From: Asticcacaulis sp. YBE204
GTDB taxonomy: Bacteria > Pseudomonadota > Alphaproteobacteria > Caulobacterales > Caulobacteraceae
Direction of reading: 5' to 3'
Assembly: GCF_000495855.1 (NCBI RefSeq)
Contig: NZ_AWGF01000002.1
Coordinates: 124,001-188,000 of the forward strand
DNA: 64,000 nucleotides
The translations under genes were made by a program, and so were the position numbers. The notes below the pieces were generated by a model. That model saw only the letters and a program-made list of their open reading frames with translations, searched no databases and was not told where the DNA came from. Shown here one piece after another: positions 9,221 through 17,143 of this stretch (position 1 is its first letter; each line of letters begins with the position of its first letter).

Positions 9221-9871
9221 CTAAGGGTAGAGCTTAGAGGTCATCCAACCCTCACCCGCGCGTTCGAATTTCAGGCGGTCGTGCAGGCGGAAGGGCTTGT
9301 CGCGCCAGAACTCGATCTGTTGCGGTACGATGCGGAACCCCGTCCAGTGCGGCGGACGCGGCACCGCACCGAGGCCGAATTTCAGACCGTATTCCGCCAC
9401 ACGCTTTTCCAGTGCGAAACGGCTTTCCAGCGGTTGCGACTGCGCCGATGCCCAGGCCCCGATCTGCGAATTGCGGGCGCGCGAGGCGAAGTAGTCGTCG
9501 GCCTCGGCGTCCGTGACGATCTCGACCGTACCGCGGATACGGACCTGACGGCGCAGGGATTTCCAATGAAACAGCAGTGCGGCCTTGCGCGCCGACAGGA
9601 GCTGTTGCCCCTTATTGCTGTGGGTATTGGTATAGAAAACAAAGCCTTGCGCGTCGAAATCCTTTAGCAGGACCATACGCGCATCAGGCATACCGTCTTC
9701 GTCCACCGTCGCGACCGTCATGGCATTGGCGTCGTTCGGTTCTTTGGCGCGCGCGTCTATCAACCATTGACCAAACAGGGTGAACGGCTCGGCGCCGTCG
9801 ATGTCGGCCTCATGCGCCGCATGGGCGTCGGCGTAATCGGGACTGGGGGGGATCAGGTCGGAACGGGACAT
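9221..9871 (-). CDS. pdxH: Pyridoxamine 5'-phosphate oxidase
   Basis: PdxH oxidises pyridoxamine or pyridoxine 5'-phosphate to pyridoxal phosphate with FMN in the cytosol, the last step of the vitamin B6 route and its salvage. The 216-residue length from ATG 9871 is normal for the family. Characteristic segments are present in order: [38 protein letters not shown] (FMN phosphate contact), [27 protein letters not shown], and the C-terminal PPHWTGFRI with RLKF near the end. The start is set by AGAGGTTCC just upstream; a longer frame exists but runs back through a repeat element. Its promoter must lie in or beside the repeat at 9900-10100. Confidence 0.95.
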   Translation of the reverse strand: MSRSDLIPPSPDYADAHAAHEADIDGAEPFTLFGQWLIDARAKEPNDANAMTVATVDEDGMPDARMVLLKDFDAQGFVFYTNTHSNKGQQLLSARKAALLFHWKSLRRQVRIRGTVEIVTDAEADDYFASRARNSQIGAWASAQSQPLESRFALEKRVAEYGLKFGLGAVPRPPHWTGFRIVPQQIEFWRDKPFRLHDRLKFERAGEGWMTSKLYP

Positions 9872-9899
9872 GCAGGAACCTCTACAACGAACGATTTCA

Positions 9900-10100
9900 C
9901 TCCCTCCTCCCTGTCGCATAGCGATGGGGTATAGCGCAGCGAAAGTATAGCTTTCGCCAGCGGTGGCCGAAACGCAAAGCGTTGAGGCGAAGGGGGATAA
10001 CGCCGATCTGTTCAGCTTGCTGAGAATTTCGGTGTCATCCCCCTCCGTCACGCCTTAGGCGCGCCACCTCCCCAAGCCAATGGCTTAGGGAGGAGGGTGT
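9900..10100. repeat. Large palindromic intergenic element upstream of pdxH
   Basis: The ends are inverted: CCTCCTCCCT at 9903-9912 and AGGGAGGAGG at 10087-10096. Inside are shorter pairs, such as GAAGGGGGAT facing ATCCCCCTCC and the palindrome CCAAGCCAATGGCTTAGG. The layout (CCTCC arm, GTGGC, GCG-rich turn, GGGGG, CCCCCTC, arm) is shared with the element at 44460-44572, so both may belong to one family of non-coding mobile or REP-like repeats. Confidence 0.55.
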
Positions 10101-10226
10101 TTATGAAAACAGGCCCGCCGTTTAGCAGAAACCGCCCTGAAACCCAACCTCAACCGCAGAATTAACGCCCTGTTGACCATGTTGACTCCATAGTTGCGTA
10201 TCTTTCCCTTCAGCGGTTCTTTCAGA

Positions 10227-10964
10227 ATGAACAGATCCTCGGCCCTGACCCTGCTCGACCTTGGCGACGACGCCAACCTCGACCACATTCAGACCGCGTT
10301 CCGCAAACGCGCCAAACAGGCCCATCCGGACCTCAGCGGCGGCACAGACGCGCATCTGCGTCGCCTTATTCTGGCGCGTGACTTGCTGCTTCGGCAGTTG
10401 AAGACCGGCATAGATATCACTGAAACTATTGATGAACTGGCCGATCCGGCTGAGGTCCTGCGCATCACGCCGGAACAAGCGATTACCGGCGGCATCCTCA
10501 TGCAAAATGTCCCTCTGCCGCTGGAACTCATCCGCGACAATGGCCCCAACCGCAGCCTGATGCACACCAAATCCCTGCGTATCGCCCTGCCCAAGGGCCT
10601 GCGTCATGGCGACCGCCTGCGCCTGAAAGCCTCGCGAGCCGGAACCGCCGAGCACCTGTTCCGCATCGAAATTACCCGCTGCGAGCGGATGCACGTTGCG
10701 GGCAACGATCTGTGGATGACCGCCGAGGTCGACGCCCGGCGCGTGGCCTTCGGCGGGCCGGTGACACTCGACACACCGCATGGGCCGCAGGAGTTGTTTC
10801 TGGGCCGCACGTCCGACGGTGCCTGTCTGTGCCTCAAAGGACTGGGTTTGCCCGCCACGGCAAAACACGCCGCTGGCGATCTCTATATCCGATTGGCGGC
10901 ACGCGCCCTGCCCGCGCGCCCGGCGTCCGACCTGCTGTCGGACTTTCATAAGCGCTGGGCCTAA
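10227..10964 (+). CDS. DnaJ-domain protein with C-terminal substrate-binding region
   Basis: This 245-residue protein begins with a J domain (about 5-60) carrying the HPD tripeptide in KQAHPDLSGG, which stimulates Hsp70 ATPase. From about residue 85 it has a beta-rich region like the DnaJ/CbpA C-terminal domain (KSLRIALPKGLRHGDRLRLK, DLYIRLAARALP). There is no zinc-finger cysteine cluster, so it is a type II/CbpA-like or more divergent J protein rather than DnaJ itself. The ATG at 10227 is preferred over an upstream TTG because it starts exactly at the J domain, although the ribosome-binding site is weak. The gene overlaps the convergent small membrane gene by 4 bases. Confidence 0.75.
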   Translation: MNRSSALTLLDLGDDANLDHIQTAFRKRAKQAHPDLSGGTDAHLRRLILARDLLLRQLKTGIDITETIDELADPAEVLRITPEQAITGGILMQNVPLPLELIRDNGPNRSLMHTKSLRIALPKGLRHGDRLRLKASRAGTAEHLFRIEITRCERMHVAGNDLWMTAEVDARRVAFGGPVTLDTPHGPQELFLGRTSDGACLCLKGLGLPATAKHAAGDLYIRLAARALPARPASDLLSDFHKRWA

Positions 10965-11209
10965 AGCGCTGCTATAAGTGCATAAACCATCATGCTGGAA
11001 AATATCAGCAAAATTGCACCCGCTAGTTTATAGAAAAGGCAAGCGAGCCCACCATCCAGCGTCCATCTGAGCCAAGGCGGCAACTTGATACGTCCATTTA
11101 TGCCGAAGCTCCGAACCACATAGTTCATGTAAGTTCGCGTATAGAAAAGAAAGACAACGCCCAGTCCTGCAAACAGGACTGAGGCCATTATCGTCACTAT
11201 TACATCCAT
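10961..11209 (-). CDS. Small two-helix membrane protein, unknown
   Basis: I do not recognise this 82-residue protein. It has two clear hydrophobic helices, residues about 3-24 (VIVTIMASVLFAGLGVVFLF) and about 58-80, separated by a basic amphipathic linker containing GRIKLPPWLRW. The ATG at 11209 follows an AGAGAG site. An upstream in-frame extension would run into the aroC start region and is unlikely. It is divergent from aroC and converges on the DnaJ-like gene, so it has its own promoter. Third-position GC is lower than average for the window. Confidence 0.55.
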   Translation of the reverse strand: MDVIVTIMASVLFAGLGVVFLFYTRTYMNYVVRSFGINGRIKLPPWLRWTLDGGLACLFYKLAGAILLIFSSMMVYALIAAL

Positions 11210-11306
11210 TTCGAACTCTCTGAATACCTGATTATTCAGGCAATTGCGCCGCGCGTCAAACTGGTCTATTCGGGCACGAATTATTCGAATATCAGGCCCG
11301 CTTTTC

Positions 11307-12422
11307 ATGTCGCACAACAGCTTCGGTCACCTTTTCCGCATCACCACCTGGGGCGAAAGCCACGGTCCGGCGCTCGGCTGCGTGATCGACGGCTGCCCTC
11401 CGGGGATCGCCCTTACCGAAGCCGACCTGCAATGGGCGCTCGACCGACGCAAGCCCGGCGGTTCGCGTTTCGTGACCCAGCGCCGCGAAGCCGATGAAGC
11501 GAAAATCCTGTCGGGCGTCTTCGAAGGCGTCACCACCGGGACGCCGATCTCGATCATGATCGAAAACACCGATCAACGCTCGAAGGACTACGGTGAAATC
11601 GCCCATCAGTTCCGTCCCGGCCACGCCGACTATACCTATTTCGCCAAGTACGGCGTACGCGACCACCGCGGCGGTGGACGTTCCTCGGCGCGTGAAACCG
11701 CCGCCCGTGTGGCCGCCGGCGCGGTGGCGCTCAAGGTGCTGCAAACCCTGATCGGGCCTCAGATCAAGGTGCGCGGCGCGATGGTACAACTGGGCGTCCA
11801 CCATATCGACCGGACGCAGTGGGACTGGGCGCAGGTCGATCAGAACCCGTTCTTCTCGCCCGATGCCACGCACTTGCCCCTCTTCGAGGAATATCTCGAC
11901 AGCATCCGTAAAGCCGGCTCCTCCATCGGCGCGGTCGTCGAAGTGCAGGCCGAAGGCGTGCCCGCCGGTTGGGGCGCACCGATCTACGGCAAGCTCGACT
12001 CGGATCTGGCGGCCAATCTGATGTCGATCAACGCCGTCAAGGGCGTCGAAATCGGCGAAGGCTTCCATTCGGCGACGCTGTCGGGCGAGGAAAATGCTGA
12101 CGAGATGCGCATGGGACCGGACGGCGTCGAGTTTCTGTCGAACCACGCGGGCGGCATCCTGGGCGGCATTTCGACGGGACAGACCATCGTCGCGCGCATC
12201 GCCCTGAAGCCCACCTCCTCGATCCTGACCGAGCGTCAGTCGGTCGATATAAAAGGGCAGGACGTCGATATCCGCACCAAGGGCCGTCATGACCCCTGCG
12301 TCGGCCTGCGCGCCGTGCCCGTGGCCGAAGCCATGCTGGCCTGCACCCTCCTCGACGCTTTCCTCCGCCATCGCGGTCAGACCGGCGGGATAGCCTTTAC
12401 ACCCGGCGTGCTTCAAGGTTAG
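11307..12422 (+). CDS. aroC: Chorismate synthase
   Basis: AroC converts 5-enolpyruvylshikimate 3-phosphate to chorismate using reduced FMN, the last common step to aromatic amino acids and folate. The 371-residue length is standard. Signature segments appear in order: [12 protein letters not shown] (residues 14-25), [18 protein letters not shown], the [23 protein letters not shown] motif near residue 115 that binds FMN and substrate, DEMRMGPDG and the C-terminal [19 protein letters not shown]. The ATG at 11307 is chosen because the family starts MSxNSFG; an upstream in-frame frame has no family similarity. No operon partner on either side is obvious. Confidence 0.97.
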   Translation: MSHNSFGHLFRITTWGESHGPALGCVIDGCPPGIALTEADLQWALDRRKPGGSRFVTQRREADEAKILSGVFEGVTTGTPISIMIENTDQRSKDYGEIAHQFRPGHADYTYFAKYGVRDHRGGGRSSARETAARVAAGAVALKVLQTLIGPQIKVRGAMVQLGVHHIDRTQWDWAQVDQNPFFSPDATHLPLFEEYLDSIRKAGSSIGAVVEVQAEGVPAGWGAPIYGKLDSDLAANLMSINAVKGVEIGEGFHSATLSGEENADEMRMGPDGVEFLSNHAGGILGGISTGQTIVARIALKPTSSILTERQSVDIKGQDVDIRTKGRHDPCVGLRAVPVAEAMLACTLLDAFLRHRGQTGGIAFTPGVLQG

Positions 12423-12452
12423 GCTGCGGCCACAACTTCGAGGGGAAATGCC

Positions 12453-13133
12453 ATGACTATCAAGACCGCGCTTCTGGCGGCACTCGCGCTTGTCTGCGCC
12501 ACAAGCACCGCCGCGCAAACCGAAAAATCAGCACCGCAAAAGGTCGATATCGAGAAGCTTTGCGCCACGACGACCTGCCGCACCGGCGGTATCGACATCG
12601 TGTTACGCGTTGACGAGCAAAGCTTTACCGTCATTCCGGTCGGGCGTTCGCCCTATATCATGGAGGATGGCGCCATCCTCATCTATCCCGGCGAAACCAT
12701 CGCTATTCAGTATACGGTGGCGGAAGGCAAGCTTACGGCCCCCAAGGTTCAGACCATATATGCTCCCCTCTATCCGATGAAGCTTACCAAGGATGACAAG
12801 GTCGTCGCCAATGGGGCGGACAAGACCTTGCCACCGGTGATCCGCGAAAAGGAAAAGGCAATACTGCCGCCAAATACCGTCCTATTTTCCTACGGCCAGG
12901 TGGACGGAAGCCGCGACATGATGCTGAAAATAGAATCCGGCCTGCCCGAAACGCTCAAGTTCGATCTGATCATGGCTACGGTCGCAAAGGGAGGCGGCTA
13001 TCGGTTTCAACCGACCTCGTCCTGCCCGGTTCAAAAGGTTCCGCTGTATGAACACTGGCCGCATCCGATCGGGCCGATTATCCTGAAGAACGCGCGCCTG
13101 TTGGCCTCGAATGCCGACATGGTATGTAAGTAG
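12453..13133 (+). CDS. Secreted protein of unknown function
   Basis: The 226-residue product begins with a clean signal peptide (MTIKTALLAALALVCATSTAAQ), so it is predicted periplasmic. The mature part has cysteines at the CATTTC segment, at SSCPVQ and the C-terminal CK, which may form disulfides. I do not recognise the family. The start has a strong GAGGGG site 7 bases upstream. It follows aroC by 30 bases and could be read from the same transcript, but function does not link them. A terminator-like hairpin follows. Confidence 0.6.
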   Translation: MTIKTALLAALALVCATSTAAQTEKSAPQKVDIEKLCATTTCRTGGIDIVLRVDEQSFTVIPVGRSPYIMEDGAILIYPGETIAIQYTVAEGKLTAPKVQTIYAPLYPMKLTKDDKVVANGADKTLPPVIREKEKAILPPNTVLFSYGQVDGSRDMMLKIESGLPETLKFDLIMATVAKGGGYRFQPTSSCPVQKVPLYEHWPHPIGPIILKNARLLASNADMVCK

Positions 13134-13144
13134 TCTTGCGTTCC

Positions 13145-13184
13145 GGGTGCAGGGGCCGAGCCCCTGCCCGCCGGAGGCTTTTTT
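13145..13184 (+). terminator. Hairpin with T-run after the secreted protein gene
   Basis: GCAGGGG and CCCCTGC pair around CCGAG, and CGCCGGAGGC then leads into TTTTTT. The hairpin text (GGTGCAGGGGCCGAGCCCCTGCCC) resembles a repeat often seen after alphaproteobacterial genes. Confidence 0.6.
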
Positions 13185-13186
13185 AA

Positions 13187-14023
13187 CTACATCCCGAAGC
13201 GGAAATTGGCGACCAGACGTACCGAATGGGCATCCAGCTTGTCTTCGCTGCGGCGCATGTCGGTCCCCTGCGCGTTAGTGATCAGGAACGGATTGGTCGC
13301 CGGTGCCGTACCCGGTCCGACGCGGACGGTGTAGTCCTCGTCCTTGAAGCTGGTGTAGAGATATTCGACGCCCAGCGACCAGTTGTCATTGACCTTGCGC
13401 TCGATACCGGCCCCGGCCTGGTAACCCATGACGCGGTCGTCGGCTCCGCGCGGCGTAAAGCTGTTGGCGGTGTTGGTCGTATTATAGGCGTAGTCGAGTT
13501 CGGTCCACGCCACACCCGCCGTACCATAGGCCAGCCAGTTGTCCGTGCCGTAGCCCAGACGGCCGCGCAATGAGGTCACCAGATCGGGCGAACGCTCGAA
13601 ATGATAGCTGGCCGGGGTCGTCGAAAAGCCGGTGACGCTGTCTTTCAGGTCGATCTTGTGCCAGTCGGCCAGAACGCCATAGACGATATTGCCCATCTGC
13701 CAGTCGTAACCGAGGCGCAGGCCGATGTCGTAGGCGCTGTCTTCGTCGGTCGTGCAGCCCGCGGCGGCATTATTGCCCTTGGGCGTACCGTCGCAGAAAC
13801 CCGGCGAAAAGGCATTGGCCCCCGTCGTCGTACTGACGGTGTTGTTATAGTTACCATCGAGATTGGTATCGAAGATCAGGGTCTCATTATCGCCCTTGGC
13901 GGGCTTGGCACCGCCGATATGGACGCCGCCATAGGGCCCGTTCCAGGTTTGTGCTGCGGCCGGCAGGGCCAGGGTGCAGGCGGTGACGGCGAAAAGGCCG
14001 CACCGTAAGGGGTTCAGTTTCAT
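13187..14023 (-). CDS. Outer-membrane beta-barrel protein (Omp25/porin-like)
   Basis: A 278-residue protein with a signal peptide (cleaved near LALPAAAQ), WNGPYGGVHIGG at the mature start and alternating beta strands throughout. It ends in VRLVANFRFGM, one residue after an aromatic closing strand. The motifs YDIGLRLGYDWQMGNIVYGVLADW, LRGRLGYGTDNWLAYGTAGVAW and NWSLGVEYLYTSF are typical of the OMP_b-brl (Omp25/Omp31, opacity-like) family. It is expected to form an 8-stranded barrel in the outer membrane; no specific role can be stated. GGAGCAC precedes the ATG. Confidence 0.85.
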   Translation of the reverse strand: MKLNPLRCGLFAVTACTLALPAAAQTWNGPYGGVHIGGAKPAKGDNETLIFDTNLDGNYNNTVSTTTGANAFSPGFCDGTPKGNNAAAGCTTDEDSAYDIGLRLGYDWQMGNIVYGVLADWHKIDLKDSVTGFSTTPASYHFERSPDLVTSLRGRLGYGTDNWLAYGTAGVAWTELDYAYNTTNTANSFTPRGADDRVMGYQAGAGIERKVNDNWSLGVEYLYTSFKDEDYTVRVGPGTAPATNPFLITNAQGTDMRRSEDKLDAHSVRLVANFRFGM

Positions 14024-14354
14024 GATGTGCTCCGTTCGTGTTGAGGTGGACCTTTGTCAGGTCTCTTACCCGGAACGCTTTTGACGCGGGAACAGTTCAC
14101 TTCGCCGTATGGATTTTGGCTAAATAACTCAATAAGCTATACGGTGTTCTTAATCGGCCACGCATGGCTCGCTTACAATATCGTTTGCATAAAGCCTTCG
14201 TTGCAAAAATAGCAACGAGTAGTTTTTCATTCGACGACTTCTGGCAACACCGGATCGGGTTATATTCTCCTCAACATCCACTGTTTTGTCGCGATATTAT
14301 TGCCAAAAACCGCTCAAACTTTTTGGCATATCGCTTAACACCGAGGAGATCGTC
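14024..14354. other. Divergent promoter region between barrel gene and pirin gene
   Basis: 331 bases with no credible gene, relatively AT-rich at 14110-14330. It must hold both divergent promoters. A CCAAAAA...TTTTTGG-like pair near 14304-14328 (CCAAAAACCGCTCAAACTTTTTGG) could form a hairpin in the pirin leader. No named regulator site was recognised. Confidence 0.4.
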
Positions 14355-15053
14355 ATGATCCAGCATCGCCCCTTTGAAAAGCTCTACAACGCCAAGCATG
14401 GCTGGCTTAACGCCCGTCATCACTTCTCCTTCGCCGACTATTACGATCCGAAAAATATGGGATGGGGCTCGATCCGCGTGTGGAACGACGACGAAATCGA
14501 TTCGAAGTCAGGCTTTCCGCCGCACCCCCACGCCGATATGGAAATTATCACCTATGTCCGCGAAGGCGCTATCACCCACGAAGACAACCTCGGCAACAAA
14601 GGCCGCACCGAGGCCGGCGACGTTCAGGTCATGTCGGCCGGGACCGGCATTCGCCACGCCGAATATAATGTCGAGGACGTCCTGACCAAGATCTTCCAGA
14701 TCTGGGTCATGCCGGACAAGCGCGGCCACGCCCCGCACTGGGGTGCCAAGCCCTTCCCCAAGACCGACCGTTCGGGCACTTTCGTCGCCCTGGCGTCCGG
14801 CTTCGAGGCCGACGCCGAGGCGCTGAAGATCAACAGCCCGGCCCGTCTTCTGGGCGCGACGCTGCTCAGCGGGCAAACGGAAACCTACGCGCCCGAAAAA
14901 GGCCGTCATGTTTACGTAGTTTTAGCCGCAGGACGTGTTAAGCTTAACGGTGTGGACCTTAAGGCGCGCGATGGGGCGGCGATCATCGACGAGGATATCC
15001 TGACCTTCGAAGCGACCGAAGACGCGGAAATCCTCCTGCTCGACGCCCAATAA
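14355..15053 (+). CDS. Pirin-family cupin protein (possible quercetinase)
   Basis: A 232-residue bicupin of the pirin/YhhW family. The N-terminal cupin holds the metal-binding set: HPHADMEIITYV (two His and a Glu) and the later GTGIRHAEYN histidine. Related proteins bind iron, and some cleave quercetin in vitro; the physiological role is usually unknown. The length matches the family (about 230). The ATG at 14355 has GAGGAG 7 bases upstream, and an upstream in-frame extension lacks family similarity. It may be co-transcribed with the two small lipoprotein genes that follow closely. Confidence 0.9.
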   Translation: MIQHRPFEKLYNAKHGWLNARHHFSFADYYDPKNMGWGSIRVWNDDEIDSKSGFPPHPHADMEIITYVREGAITHEDNLGNKGRTEAGDVQVMSAGTGIRHAEYNVEDVLTKIFQIWVMPDKRGHAPHWGAKPFPKTDRSGTFVALASGFEADAEALKINSPARLLGATLLSGQTETYAPEKGRHVYVVLAAGRVKLNGVDLKARDGAAIIDEDILTFEATEDAEILLLDAQ

Positions 15054-15078
15054 TGCACAGGATGTAAAGAGAGTTATT

Positions 15079-15312
15079 ATGCGATTGAAGCCCCTGATCA
15101 CCCTGACGGCCCTGCTGGGCCTGCCGCTCATGTTGCAAGGCTGTCTGGCTGCCGCCGTTACCGGCGCGGCGGTCGGCACCGCCGTAGGGGTGACGGGGGC
15201 CGTTATCGGCACGACCGGTAAGGTCATCGGCGCCGCCATCCCCGATGGCGACGACGAAAAAAAGGACAAGAAAGACAAGAAAAAGAAGTCGAAGGACGAG
15301 GACGACAACTGA
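15079..15312 (+). CDS. Small lipoprotein with glycine zipper and charged tail
   Basis: The 77-residue product has a signal peptide with lipobox LQGC (Cys22), then an alanine/glycine/valine-rich hydrophobic stretch with GxxxG-like spacing (AVTGAAVGTAVGVTGAVIG). A highly charged tail of Lys and Asp (from about residue 58) closes it. It is predicted to be lipid-anchored with a glycine-zipper segment lying in a membrane. Its stop overlaps the start of the next lipoprotein gene by one base (TGATG), which implies translational coupling. Confidence 0.65.
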   Translation: MRLKPLITLTALLGLPLMLQGCLAAAVTGAAVGTAVGVTGAVIGTTGKVIGAAIPDGDDEKKDKKDKKKKSKDEDDN

Positions 15313-15746
15313 TGCGCGGCCTGCTGTGCCTAATGGCCGCGGCGCTCACGCTTTCGGCCTGTAGCCAAAAGACTGAAAAGCCGCCGGAGCCGGAACTTCC
15401 GCGCGTCGATAAACTGAACGGCGTCGATATCAATGCGCCCTTGTCGGTGATCGGCACGGAACCCTTCTGGTCTTTGATGCTCAAAGAGACCGACATGACG
15501 CTTGAACGTCCAGATCATCCGGATCAGGTCGTTCCCCGTCATCCGTTCGAAATCAACAAGGACAAGGACGGCGCAGCGCGGGCCGAACTGATTAGCGACG
15601 AAATCAGCCTGACCCTGATCGCGCAGAATTGCAGCGACGGGATGAGCGATCGCATCTATCCTCTGACCGCCGAAGCTACTGTCGGGGACGAAGTGTTCAA
15701 GGGCTGCGCTTTGCCGACGGACGCCCTGGACAAGACAAAGCCCTGA
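15312..15746 (+). CDS. Lipoprotein with GTEPFW motif (COG3650-like)
   Basis: A 144-residue lipoprotein: signal peptide and lipobox LSAC (Cys17), a proline-rich linker, then a compact domain containing VIGTEPFWSLMLKE and a cysteine pair (NCSDGMSDRIYP...KGCAL). The GTEPFW segment followed by C-SDGMSD is typical of COG3650-type envelope proteins, whose function is unknown and which are sometimes related to META/HslJ-like folds. It is translationally coupled to the preceding gene and ends at a bidirectional terminator. Confidence 0.65.
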   Translation: MRGLLCLMAAALTLSACSQKTEKPPEPELPRVDKLNGVDINAPLSVIGTEPFWSLMLKETDMTLERPDHPDQVVPRHPFEINKDKDGAARAELISDEISLTLIAQNCSDGMSDRIYPLTAEATVGDEVFKGCALPTDALDKTKP

Positions 15747-15751
15747 CATAG

Positions 15752-15777
15752 AAAAGGCCTCCCTGCGGAGGCCTTTT
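15752..15777. terminator. Bidirectional terminator
   Basis: AAAAGGCCTCC and GGAGGCCTTTT pair perfectly around CTGC between two converging genes, giving a T-run on both strands. Confidence 0.9.
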
Positions 15778-15784
15778 CATAAAC

Positions 15785-16621
15785 TTACGGCAGAACCTTT
15801 ACCGGCACCGCAATGTCGCAACCGGTAATTTCGCCACGGCCCTCTTTCTTCTTGGCCTCGACGAGGGCCTTGAATTCGGAGGACCCTGTGTCCATCACCT
15901 CGATCTTGGGGCGTTCGGCAGCCGGAATATCGGCCATGACCTGCACCTTGACCATCGTGTCCGGATCGACCGGCGGTTCGCCCAGCTTCAGCTTGCGCAC
16001 CACATCGAGCCCGACCAGCGTCATGCCGAAGGCCGTATATTTCTTTTCCAGTACGTTATTGTAGTTACGCATCAGGAAGAACTGGCTGTTGGCCGAGTTG
16101 ACGTCGCCCGCGCGCGCCATGCCCAGCGCGCCAGAGCAATAAAGCCCCCAGGCGCCGACCTTGCTGTCCTTGGTGATCGCCGTCAGGGCGTTCGGCTGGG
16201 TCTGAACCGGCATGGCCTTGACATAGCCGGTGATGACGCCACGCGTTTCATCGATTACGTTGATCGGGAAGGCCGTATCGCGGCGGATGGTGAATTCGGC
16301 CGGCACATTGGCCAGATCGGAATTGCCTTCACCGGTACCTTTGGGGTCGCCGGTCTGAGCCATGAAGCCTTCGATGACGCGGTGGAACTTCAACCCGTTA
16401 TAGAAACCCTTGCGCGTCAGCGTCTTCATGCGCTCGACGTGCTGAGGTGCCAGTTCCGGGTACATTTCAACGATGACACGGCCCTTGCTGGTGTCGATCA
16501 CCAGCGTGTTTTCGGCATCGACGTCGCGATAGCCGGGCGATGCGGCGAACGCACTGCCAGCAAAAAAAGTTGCGGCGCAAGCGAGTCCGATGGCACCCAT
16601 AGCCCCCATTTTAGACGTCAT
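15785..16621 (-). CDS. Periplasmic cyclophilin-type peptidyl-prolyl isomerase
   Basis: The 278-residue protein has a signal peptide (ending AGSAFA) and a cyclophilin domain. Landmarks are GRVIVEMYPELAPQHVERM, the active-site FHRVIEGFMAQTGDPKGTG, the ANSQFF segment and the closing VVRKLKLGEP. It should catalyse proline isomerisation in the periplasm. Relative to small bacterial PpiA it carries insertions (around ITGYVKAMPVQTQPNALT) and a C-terminal extension. ATG 16621 begins one base after the coaD stop, with GGAAAG inside the coaD end as the ribosome-binding site, so the two genes are coupled in an operon. Confidence 0.9.
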   Translation of the reverse strand: MTSKMGAMGAIGLACAATFFAGSAFAASPGYRDVDAENTLVIDTSKGRVIVEMYPELAPQHVERMKTLTRKGFYNGLKFHRVIEGFMAQTGDPKGTGEGNSDLANVPAEFTIRRDTAFPINVIDETRGVITGYVKAMPVQTQPNALTAITKDSKVGAWGLYCSGALGMARAGDVNSANSQFFLMRNYNNVLEKKYTAFGMTLVGLDVVRKLKLGEPPVDPDTMVKVQVMADIPAAERPKIEVMDTGSSEFKALVEAKKKEGRGEITGCDIAVPVKVLP

Positions 16622-16622
16622 A

Positions 16623-17105
16623 TTACTTTCCAACCTTAGACAAGAGCCGCTCGGCGACGCTTTGAGAGACGAACGGCGCGATATTGCCGCCCAATTGGGC
16701 TATTTCTTTGACCAGCCGTGACGCAATCGCCTGATGCCTGGGATCGGCCATCAGAAACACCGTTTCGATATCACGGTTCAACTGCTGATTCATCGCCGTC
16801 ATCTGAAATTCGTATTCGAAGTCGGCAACGGCGCGGAGGCCCCGAATGATGACCGAGGCCTTAACCTCCTCGGCAAAGTGCATCAAAAGGCTGTCGAAAG
16901 GCAAGACCTCGATGCGATCGGCAAAGGGGGCGCAGCTTTCGCGCAACATCTCTACGCGCTCATCCAGCGTAAAGATCGGCGCCTTGCCGGTGTTGCGTGC
17001 CACCCCGATCACCAGATGATCGACCAGCTTGACGGCCCGACCGATGATGTCGGAATGACCGTTGGTGACCGGATCGAACGTCCCCGGATAAAGCCCGATA
17101 CGCAT
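16623..17105 (-). CDS. coaD: Phosphopantetheine adenylyltransferase
   Basis: CoaD transfers AMP from ATP to 4'-phosphopantetheine, the fourth step of coenzyme A synthesis, in the cytosol. The 160-residue size is exact for the family. MRIGLYPGTFDPVTNGH holds the nucleotide-binding (T/H)xGH-type motif, FDSLLMHFAEE and IIRGLRAVADFEYEFQMTAMN bind the pantetheine side, and IASRLVKEIAQLGG is the second ATP motif. It lies between gyrA (38 bases upstream) and the cyclophilin gene (coupled), so all three probably share a transcript. Confidence 0.97.
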   Translation of the reverse strand: MRIGLYPGTFDPVTNGHSDIIGRAVKLVDHLVIGVARNTGKAPIFTLDERVEMLRESCAPFADRIEVLPFDSLLMHFAEEVKASVIIRGLRAVADFEYEFQMTAMNQQLNRDIETVFLMADPRHQAIASRLVKEIAQLGGNIAPFVSQSVAERLLSKVGK

Positions 17106-17143
17106 GGTGTCTTTCCTCAGAGCACTTTTATTATAGAGCGCTA

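Noticed and set aside
10122-10949. 275-codon minus-strand frame opposite the DnaJ-like gene
   Set aside because: Gln/Gly/Arg-rich product with no domain; the plus strand encodes an HPD-containing J domain.
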